A stretch of 64,000 nucleotides of DNA, taken from contig JBBFLE010000001.1 in the NCBI GenBank assembly GCA_037481695.1, positions 440,989 through 504,988 of the forward strand, given 5' to 3'. Made by a program: the position numbers and the translations under genes. This document shows, in pieces, positions 55,358 to 62,050 of the stretch. This stretch comes from a bacterium. Lineage in GTDB: Bacteria > Desulfobacterota > Desulfocorpusculales > Desulfocorpusculum. How positions within the stretch are numbered: the first letter of the stretch is position 1; every line of letters begins with the position of its first letter. The notes below the pieces were generated by a model, which was not told the origin of the DNA, searched no databases, and worked only from the letters and a program-made list of their open reading frames with translations.

Positions 55358-55655
55358 TCCCAATGCCTCCTCACTGGAATGGGCACTTGTAAGAAGCATA
55401 GCGCCTGCATAACGCTCTTAACAGTCCTGAGGAGCTCAGATTGGGCTGTATTGAACTTTATGCATTTCCCTCAGTCCCTTCTGCGATCCCCTATGCCACC
55501 CCTAACCCCAAAAAGCGGACACATCACTTGCTATATCAACCGGACATTTCACATGCTAACGACAAAAACCACAGTCGGCCTTGACTTGCGGGATTGAATG
55601 AGATATAGGGCATAGCGAAAATAGAAGACAACGGATAGAATTCAAACGGCCTTCC
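55358..55655. other. divergent intergenic region
   Basis: About 300 bases lie between the ABC exporter operon (minus) and the Lon/sigma operon (plus). It is richer in A and T toward the right-hand side than the flanking genes. Promoters for both operons should lie here. No operator dyad was spotted. Confidence 0.45.
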
Positions 55656-56135
55656 ATGAAAAGAGCTTCCAATGATTTGTTGGAGGAGTTGAAACGCCTG
55701 GCCCTTGTTAAAGACTTTTCAAGGAGATCTTCGCGTACCGTAACTCGAGAATATGTAAGGGAAAAATCGTACGTGGGCCATTTTGAACAAATAGACGACT
55801 TAAAAGGCCATCTCTTTTTGATCGGCAATGAATACCTGGGTATCTCTAGAGAGGCTAAGCTAAGGCACCCATGTTGTGTGATCTTCGAAATAACTAGAAA
55901 GGTAGGAGTCAGCAAGGGGACTGACCCAAGACATATCAAGCCCTCATACAGGGATTTCTATGTTATAGTTAAACCCGATGCTCAAAACGGCCTTAAAAAA
56001 CCGACTGCTTTCGATCCTTTCTTGAGAGAAATACCTACCAAGGCGATTTTCGGCGAAGACTACATGGGCTCCTTATCTGATAAGGATCTTCAACGCCTGC
56101 TGGAAGCGGTGAAAAGGCATGCCGGTAAAAGCTAA
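55656..56135 (+). CDS. MazF/PemK-like protein, first gene of the Lon-sigma operon
   Basis: The 159-residue soluble protein is not assigned with certainty. The C-terminal 110 residues read like the MazF/PemK beta-barrel: GHLFLIGNEYLG, then LRHPCCVIFEITRK with Arg70-His71-Pro72 (the RP of MazF), FYVIVKP, NGLKKPTAFD and the closing helix MGSLSDKDLQRLLEAVKRHAG. In MazF the equivalent is IGxLSxxELxxVxxAL. An N-terminal basic segment of about 45 residues is extra. RNase activity would need Arg70 and a downstream Ser/Thr; this is unverified. It may be a toxin or a binding partner. The sigma-like gene overlaps its end by 17 bases. Codon use seems more AT-rich than in neighbouring genes. Confidence 0.6.
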   Translation: MKRASNDLLEELKRLALVKDFSRRSSRTVTREYVREKSYVGHFEQIDDLKGHLFLIGNEYLGISREAKLRHPCCVIFEITRKVGVSKGTDPRHIKPSYRDFYVIVKPDAQNGLKKPTAFDPFLREIPTKAIFGEDYMGSLSDKDLQRLLEAVKRHAGKS

Positions 56136-57066
56136 AACCAACATCTGGGAAGAACCGTTCGGTTTCAGGATCGAGCTTGTTCGCTGCCAACAAAAAGGCG
56201 GTATTACAGAAGGTTTTATAGATAAACTAAAGGATTTGGTGCGGGCCAAAAGACCCCGATCTGAATCCCCTGGCCTTTACGGTTTGGAATCGGAGACCTG
56301 GGACGAATCGGCGATCCATGAGCTGGCCTTGAACTTTTTGACTGAACATCTCTTATCAAAAAACGGACCCAAGCTTCCATATATCAAGGAAAGTGCAGAT
56401 CAGGGTGTCCCTGTGGATGGCTATGTGATAGAGGTCTTCAAGCAGTTCCTGGCTGAAATCAAGAGAAGAAAGGTCCCCCATCGTTGGAACATGAGAAAAA
56501 GGATACTCCAGGTACTAAAGGAGATGGAAAGCCAAGGCAAGTTGGTCCCCTGCCAAAAGTTCAGCGGATCCTGGAGGAGCTCGGCAAACAGCTATGAAGA
56601 AAGGGTTGAGATGGAACACCTCCGTTCCATTGCTAATCTTTTACCCAACGTGGAGAAAAAGATTTATGTAGAGCAAGAGCGCATGCATCCGGTCCTGGAC
56701 AACAGAGAGCTCTCTAGACTTGTAGATGGGGTTTTCGAACTAGTCAGCGGTTGCGTCTCAGAGGAGGAGTTGGTGGAGTTTTTGCTTGAGCAATTGCAGG
56801 TCAGCGATCCATCTTTCCAGTATTTGGAGGACCTGCTCACTGAGCGCAGCGAACATGAGTTCGCACAAAATCAAGCCATGTCTCCAGAGGTTAGGCAAAG
56901 GCTCAAGAGAGCCATAGAAGGACTGTGTCCTAGACAAAAGAAAATATTTAATATGAGGTTCCTGCAGGAAATGTCCATCCCAGAGATTTGCTCAGTTATG
57001 GGACTTGGCAAGACAGTAGTTTACCAAGAAGTGGCCAAGATTGAACGTAGGCTAAAGGGTTTTTGA
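56119..57066 (+). CDS. sigma-70-like factor with region 4
   Basis: The 315-residue protein has a clear C-terminal sigma region 4 (about residues 259-315): RLKRAIEGLCPRQKKIFNMRF, then the helix-turn-helix SIPEICSVMGLGKTVVYQEV (286-305) and AKIERRL. The middle part has a possible region-2-like helix pair (YVIEVFKQFLAEIKRRKVPHRW, about 109-130, trimmed here to its core FKQFLAEIKRR). The N-terminal 90 residues match nothing I know. Most ECF sigma factors are about 180-200 residues, so this one has large extra segments, perhaps for binding the partner proteins. It overlaps the MazF-like gene and is followed after 57 bases by the next gene. It probably directs transcription of defence or stress genes when released. 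Confidence 0.75.
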   Translation: MPVKAKTNIWEEPFGFRIELVRCQQKGGITEGFIDKLKDLVRAKRPRSESPGLYGLESETWDESAIHELALNFLTEHLLSKNGPKLPYIKESADQGVPVDGYVIEVFKQFLAEIKRRKVPHRWNMRKRILQVLKEMESQGKLVPCQKFSGSWRSSANSYEERVEMEHLRSIANLLPNVEKKIYVEQERMHPVLDNRELSRLVDGVFELVSGCVSEEELVEFLLEQLQVSDPSFQYLEDLLTERSEHEFAQNQAMSPEVRQRLKRAIEGLCPRQKKIFNMRFLQEMSIPEICSVMGLGKTVVYQEVAKIERRLKGF

Positions 57067-57123
57067 AAATCGGAAAAAGAGAGCCTTTCGCCGTTTATCA
57101 CCTTTAGTGAAAAGGTGTGTGCC

Positions 57124-58062
57124 ATGAACAAGGATTTTCTCGATAATGAAATCAATTCCCGGTTCAGGGAGATTATCCGAAGAATGAAGGAAAAACCCAC
57201 CAGAATCCCGAAGGAAGGAGACTGCTTCTTCCTCAATGCCCCTACCCTTAGACCATTGGATGAGCCTAACCGAGCCTTGGTTGTTGCTGTAGAGATGACA
57301 GATAGTGGGCTCTTGATATGCCTATTGATGTCCTTGGAATACTGGGAGGCATCCGAGTTCGATTACATGTTGGACTCCACGGAATGGACTGGGGGCTACC
57401 CAGTCATAGTGGAGGCCTGGAATCCAATTGTCATCGCGCCTGACGAGCTGGGTTGCATTCCAATTCATGGCGAGCTTGGGGCAGAAGCCTTGGAAAGGAT
57501 CCGAATTCTTTTTCATTGCCACCAGTCTGGAGAAAGGGTCTCATCCAGCGTGGAGGCGGTAGGGAGGGCCTTGGAAGACGAAGGGGATCCACGCTGGGAT
57601 TTTCGAGCTAAAGAGGCTGCCATATTGGAGAGGGTGCGACGCCATTACCATGAGGGTTGGGATGTGGCGGTAATTGAATTGCCCAGACGGCCTAGCCCTA
57701 AGGGGAGGCAGGTGCCAGTGGCAGCAGCCAGCGGGGACCTTCCAACAAGGCTGCAGGCAGAACTGAAGGCCCAGGAGTTAGACCGAGAAGTCCTAAGCAC
57801 ACCTCGTGGAAAGATTCTTGTTCGCAGAGATTCTTCTTTGCCGGGCTACCTTTTCATTTGGTATTCCAAGGAAGGGTATCCGGCCCCAGAGGTAGAAGCT
57901 GATCCCCCTCTGGAACCCCCTCCAGAAGGCCCTTCCGGCCGGGTTCAGGTTGCACTTGGCTTTTGGAGAGACCAATTGTTGGATAAAGAGCCAATACTGA
58001 GACTTCGCTCGGAAGCTGTATCCAGGGATATCTTGGTGCGCCTACCCAAGAAAAGGAAATGA
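57124..58062 (+). CDS. unknown protein with MazF-like N-terminus (possible sigma partner)
   Basis: The 312-residue protein is not recognised by name. Residues 28-130 read like a second MazF/PemK barrel: KEGDCFFLNAP (GD motif), LDEPNRALVVAVEM with Arg50, ICLLMSLEYWEASEFDYML, PIVIAPDELG and HGELGAEALERIRILF, the closing GxL...L helix. The middle is helical and charged. A Pro-rich stretch (EADPPLEPPPEGPSG, about 265-280) precedes a short C-terminal strand-rich end GRVQVALGFWRDQLL. It lies between the sigma and Lon genes, and its TGA overlaps the Lon ATG. By position and size it is a candidate anti-sigma and protease substrate, like the MazF homologue CalpT. AAGGTG six bases before the ATG at 57124 fixes the start. 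Confidence 0.55.
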   Translation: MNKDFLDNEINSRFREIIRRMKEKPTRIPKEGDCFFLNAPTLRPLDEPNRALVVAVEMTDSGLLICLLMSLEYWEASEFDYMLDSTEWTGGYPVIVEAWNPIVIAPDELGCIPIHGELGAEALERIRILFHCHQSGERVSSSVEAVGRALEDEGDPRWDFRAKEAAILERVRRHYHEGWDVAVIELPRRPSPKGRQVPVAAASGDLPTRLQAELKAQELDREVLSTPRGKILVRRDSSLPGYLFIWYSKEGYPAPEVEADPPLEPPPEGPSGRVQVALGFWRDQLLDKEPILRLRSEAVSRDILVRLPKKRK

Positions 58063-59873
58063 GAACAGAGTTTGAAATTCTCCATATCTTGGGTTATCCC
58101 GAAAACCCATTAGAAGCACTTCGAAGGATTATGTTGCTTCATCCCCGCTCCCCCAAAGCTGAGCGCCGCAAGCTCGTTTCAATTCAGTTTCTGGTTCAAG
58201 ACCCTGAATTCAAAGTGTACCCTGCTGCTTGGAAGCAGTTGCTTTCAGAGTCTTTATTACCTCCCTACATTCTTCCCAATGAGGTCTGTACCCCTTCGGG
58301 GTGGCCAATCCCTGTTTTCCTTGAGAGGGCTGGCTGTGGAGGGGTCATCCATGTCACGTACGAGAATGGGGGCCAGGAGAAAAAAGGCCACAGGCTTGAT
58401 TTTGCTGCTGCAATGGAAGTTTTCCTGGAAACTTGTTCAAATATCGGCGAGACAGCTTTTCCCAATTCTTCTTGTTTTCCTTTCGCAGCCAGGGTCAGAC
58501 CTGGAATAAGCGTGGATGGTAGATCTTGGGAGCTTTCCTGTCTTGTGGGTTACTTTGCTGTCCACTCCCAAAAGGAGATAGCGCCTGTATTCACTACCGG
58601 GGCCATTAACTCAGACGGGTCATTGGTTCCTGTGGAAAGGGTACCCGAAAAGATTAAAGGATGGCTTCGGGAAGTAGGCCCGGGAGGGGTTGCTCTGATC
58701 CTCGAGGAACAACAAGAGAAAATTTGGCCTTTCAAGGGACAGTTCCACCAGATTCGAGTTATTCGAGATCTTTCGGATCTGGTGGAATGTTTCAGGGAAT
58801 GGGGCTGGTTGCAACCCCATCAAAAGCCACCTACTAGGCTGCGCTTGGAAAGAATGCTCAGGGAGAGCGAGGCTTGGTACCGCCATGGCAGACCCAAGCT
58901 CGCTCTTCGCACACTTGAGGCTGTGCACAGGCACAAAAGAGAGCTCACGCCAAGGCAGAAAATTTTGTTCCTCGACGGCATGCATTACCTGAATTCTTGT
59001 TTCGGGCGTTTTGACAAGGGTCTGCTGTTCCTAAAGAAGATGAAAGCTCTCCTGGAGCAAGAGCCAAATCTTCTCAGCCCAGATGAAAAGGCGATCCGGA
59101 TGGCCAAAGCTGCGGTACAGCTTTATGACGCTCATCTTTTCAAGAATGCGGAAGAGCTTCTGCGGCCGTTGCTCGAGAAGAGCACGCTTTCTGGACTCTC
59201 AGAAGTTTCCCGGGCAAAGCTCTTAGGAGCATTGGGCCAGGTACTGACTGCTGTGGGTGATTATGAAGAGGCAGCTTCACTTCTTGCTGAAGCAGTCGAG
59301 ATTTTCAAGGCAATTGAACCTTTGGAGGTGTCAAGGGCTTACAACTACTTGATTCACAACAGGCTGCGGGCTGGGGATCTTACGAAAGCACAAGATTTAC
59401 TGTTTGAATCTGAAGGATGGATTGAGGAGACAGACACTTACGGCAAACTCTTTCGTGCTTTTTACCGGGCCGAGCTGGACAGGAGGTACAAACGTCCATC
59501 CCCTCGGCCAAAACTGCCTGAGGGATACCCAGGACTGATCCATCCATATGCATTCGCCTTACAGGCTTGGGCGAGGAATCTGACTCATCTTGCCAAAGAT
59601 CGCAAGGAGGCTATCGAAGAGGCGGCGGATAGACTTGAGCAGGTCCCTGCCAAGGGGGGGGTCCTAGAGTTTTTGGCTCACACTTACAGAGTCTACAAGG
59701 CCGTACTGCTCGCAGAAGAGGATTCGTTTCGCAAGGCAAGAAAAAACTGGCAGACATGGTTGGATCAACATGGTAAAAGCCCCTTTAAACACAGATACCA
59801 GCAAATCCCCTTTGAACTGGAAGAGGCCAGAACGTATATGGATGAACTGATGGATCGTATCCCCTACCACTAA
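58059..59873 (+). CDS. Lon-type protease domain fused to TPR-like repeats
   Basis: The 604-residue protein has three parts. Residues 1-110 are an unknown domain. Residues about 110-235 form a Lon (S16) serine-lysine protease: catalytic Ser156 in GISVDGRSWELS, TTGAINSDGSLVPVERV and Lys198 in ERVPEKIKGW. The Ser-Lys spacing of 42 residues agrees with Lon (679 and 722 in E. coli). No AAA+ ATPase or substrate-threading domain is present. Residues about 256-600 are helical pairs of TPR type (for example AEAWYRHGRPKLALRTLEAV, LGALGQVLTAVGDYEEAASLLAEAVEIF). ATPase-free Lon domains are used as signal-activated proteases, for example CalpL. The ATG overlaps the previous stop. It is the last gene of the operon, and the CRISPR array starts 460 bases on. 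Confidence 0.85.
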   Translation: MRTEFEILHILGYPENPLEALRRIMLLHPRSPKAERRKLVSIQFLVQDPEFKVYPAAWKQLLSESLLPPYILPNEVCTPSGWPIPVFLERAGCGGVIHVTYENGGQEKKGHRLDFAAAMEVFLETCSNIGETAFPNSSCFPFAARVRPGISVDGRSWELSCLVGYFAVHSQKEIAPVFTTGAINSDGSLVPVERVPEKIKGWLREVGPGGVALILEEQQEKIWPFKGQFHQIRVIRDLSDLVECFREWGWLQPHQKPPTRLRLERMLRESEAWYRHGRPKLALRTLEAVHRHKRELTPRQKILFLDGMHYLNSCFGRFDKGLLFLKKMKALLEQEPNLLSPDEKAIRMAKAAVQLYDAHLFKNAEELLRPLLEKSTLSGLSEVSRAKLLGALGQVLTAVGDYEEAASLLAEAVEIFKAIEPLEVSRAYNYLIHNRLRAGDLTKAQDLLFESEGWIEETDTYGKLFRAFYRAELDRRYKRPSPRPKLPEGYPGLIHPYAFALQAWARNLTHLAKDRKEAIEEAADRLEQVPAKGGVLEFLAHTYRVYKAVLLAEEDSFRKARKNWQTWLDQHGKSPFKHRYQQIPFELEEARTYMDELMDRIPYH

Positions 59874-60335
59874 TTCTCGGTAAGATGAAAGTGTTCTTTG
59901 AAAGTAGAGGTGACAAAAATGTTGTGAAGCTATTAAAGGGAAATCAGATGCGAACGCGGCGTCACTCCATGGAATGAGTTCTTGGGCCCTCGAAAATCGT
60001 ATTAGGGGAGTGATTATCAAGGGAGGTGATCTTCTATATCACCGGAACTTGACATCAAGGATGCTTTGGCCTAGAGTTCGAGGGAAACTGAAAGATGTGA
60101 TTAGTAAACCCCTGTAGGTTTTTTCAACATAGAGCTAAGTATTTGTTTTTCTTTCTTTTTGTTGAAATCGGGTTCGCGAGGTTTACTAATGCCAGAAAAT
60201 CGCATGATATTGAAGCCTTGCAATATCGGTCCTACAAATTTGTATGATAAGTTTGACCTTGTCTGGGGCAAAATTGGGAGGTTTACTAATCGCCGTCTGC
60301 AAACCCGCACCAGCACTGGGCTCGTACGGGGTGCT
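59874..60335 (+). other. leader region of the CRISPR array
   Basis: The 462 bases before the first repeat are the likely leader, because the opposite end of the array is degenerate and the repeat's 3' end ATTGCGAC faces away. It contains an inverted-repeat-bounded segment (60099-60291, separate entry). No gene or cas remnant is recognised. Confidence 0.6.
60099..60291. repeat. 193-base segment bounded by 12-base inverted repeats
   Basis: GATTAGTAAACC at 60099-60110 and its perfect reverse complement GGTTTACTAATC at 60280-60291 bound the segment. An extra direct copy, GGTTTACTAAT, lies at 60180-60190. It could be a miniature inserted element within the leader or paired protein-binding sites. 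No target-site duplication was established. Confidence 0.6.
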
Positions 60336-61330
60336 GTCCGAAGATAGCCCCGATCACAAAGGGGATTGCGACTGGACTTTCCACAGGGCAGAGCCCTCAC
60401 GCAAATTCGTCCGAAGATAGCCCCGATCACAAAGGGGATTGCGACGGGTAGCGGGTGCTCAAGCACCCACCACCCCGGGTAGTCCGAAGATAGCCCCGAT
60501 CACAAAGGGGATTGCGACATATAGCTCTTTATGAGCTATATTTCGTGCTTCTTGTCCGAAGATAGCCCCGATCACAAAGGGGATTGCGACTCTAAAAGCT
60601 GAGAAGGGTGGAATCCTGACAAGATATGTCCGAAGATAGCCCCGATCACAAAGGGGATTGCGACGAGGGGATAGAAAATGAAGGCGGGCACCCCGCCTTG
60701 GCGTCCGAAGATAGCCCCGATCACAAAGGGGATTGCGACGTTGATATGAAGTTCTTTACTGCAAGCTTGTTTTGTCCGAAGATAGCCCCGATCACAAAGG
60801 GGATTGCGACCGTGCAGTCTCCCGCACAAGAGTCTGAAGCGCCGGAGTCAGTCCGAAGATAGCCCCGATCACAAAGGGGATTGCGACATGGTGCCACGGC
60901 GCGACGTGGCATTGAAAATCCGGTCCGAAGATAGCCCCGATCACAAAGGGGATTGCGACAACGTGAAGTCGAACACCCACTTGGAGTTGACCATCAGGTC
61001 CGAAGATAGCCCCGATCACAAAGGGGATTGCGACTTATATCCTCGGCCAGCTTTCCTTCCCCGTCCAAGCTGTCCGAAGATAGCCCCGATCACAAAGGGG
61101 ATTGCGACTCTCTCAGACGACCCAGGACCGCATCGAGATTTACCTGTCCGAAGATAGCCCCGATCACAAAGGGGATTGCGACCTTCTTGTCCTCTTTCTC
61201 TCTTTTCTCTCCGCCATGGGTCCGAAGATAGCCCCGATCACAAAGGGGATTGCGACAGCCTTGAGCAATCCAAGGCCCTTGGGCTTCTCCTTCGTCCGAA
61301 GATAGCCCCGATCACAAAGGGGATTGCGAC
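60336..61330 (+). CRISPR. CRISPR array, 14 repeats of 37 bases, 13 spacers
   Basis: The repeat starts GTCCGAAGATAGC, continues CCCGATCACAAAG and ends GGGGATTGCGAC. All 14 copies appear identical by eye, starting at 60336, 60409, 60482, 60554, 60628, 60703, 60774, 60851, 60923, 60998, 61072, 61146, 61220 and 61294. Spacers are 34-40 bases. The repeat's 3' end ATTGCGAC resembles the ATTGAAAC tag of many type I/III repeats, supporting plus-strand orientation. CCCC and GGGG inside the repeat can pair around nine bases. No cas gene lies within the window. The type therefore cannot be assigned. A truncated repeat follows at 61544-61571. Confidence 0.97.
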
Positions 61331-61543
61331 CCTGGGGCTTCGCCCGCACAGAGCACGGAGCACAGAGCACAGGGTCCAAAACAATCTTCAACGGGCCAGC
61401 CTATCGGCTCATTTCTCGGCTTACATTCACACATCTCGTTCAGGATCCCAGCCGAGCGGTTTCTAAAAGCCTCTTCTTAGGTTTTCCCCAGAGGTTTTCT
61501 TGTTGCTTTTAGCTCTGTGCCCTGTGCCCTGTGCTGCTTCTGC
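61331..61543. repeat. hairpin element, copy 1, at the distal end of the array
   Basis: A left arm with repeated GAGCACAGAGCAC-type units (about 61344-61374) faces a right arm CTCTGTGCCCTGTGCCCTGTGC (about 61514-61535). The middle is unlike a gene. Copy 2 at 61572-61795 shares both arms but a diverged middle. It abuts the last full CRISPR repeat. Confidence 0.6.
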
Positions 61544-61571
61544 TAGCCCCGATCACAAAGGGGATTGCGAC
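61544..61571 (+). CRISPR. truncated CRISPR repeat
   Basis: The 28 bases from TAGCCCCGATC to ATTGCGAC equal the last 28 bases of the array repeat. It stands 213 bases beyond the last full repeat, between two copies of the hairpin element. It is a degenerate distal relic of the array, or was carried there by the duplication. Confidence 0.85.
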
Positions 61572-61795
61572 CCTGGGCTTCGCCCGCACAGAGCACGGAG
61601 CACAGAGCACAGGGTAAAGACCAAACTACTGGCGGGCTGCTCCACCGGCTCATTTCCTGGCGCACGCACCAGCACCTCGCTCCGGATCCTGGCCAAAGGC
61701 CTTCAGGAAACTTCCTACACGAACCTTGGCCCGTATGCTCTGTGCCCTGTGCTGCTTCTGCTAGCCCTGTGCCGCTTCTGCTAGCCCTGTGCCCA
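61572..61795. repeat. hairpin element, copy 2
   Basis: It begins with the same GGGCTTCGCCCGCACAGAGC region as copy 1 and closes with CTCTGTGCCCTGTGCTGCTTC. The closing arm holds a further tandem repetition of GCTTCTGCTAGCCCTGTGCC-type units (about 61751-61795). It appears to be a REP/BIME-like or MITE-like element. No gene is encoded. Confidence 0.55.
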
Positions 61796-62050
61796 CAGGC
61801 GTTGAGCTTGCATTGGGGTTTGGAGAACCTATAGTTTTACCTGGTTCTGGAAAGGTTAGAGTCTTTGGGCAATTCGGATTTGAAAAATGCTGTGGCGATT
61901 GGTTGCAAAATTGGAGAAAATGTTCTAGAAAGTACTAAACTTTCTTTCCTTTTTGACCGGGGCAAACGTTCAAGCTAGTAGCTCTCTAATTCAACTTAAA
62001 ACAGATCCTTGGGCGCATTATGAAAAGAGTCATCTTCAGGAGGGGGAAAG
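61796..62050. other. intergenic region before the propeller gene
   Basis: About 255 AT-rich bases hold the presumed promoter of the next gene and end in a GGAGGGGG ribosome-binding site. Nothing else is recognised. Confidence 0.4.

Noticed and set aside
55656-56135. Calling the first operon gene a definite type II toxin (mazF)
   Set aside because: No antitoxin gene precedes it and the catalytic residues are not certain, so only MazF-like is claimed.
60572-61305. Open frames running through the CRISPR array
   Set aside because: They repeat the same translated CRISPR repeat (for example SEDSPDHKGDCD) and are artefacts of the array.
60336-61330. Assigning the array to type III or III-E
   Set aside because: No cas gene is in the window. 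The repeat end only weakly suggests a type I/III style tag.
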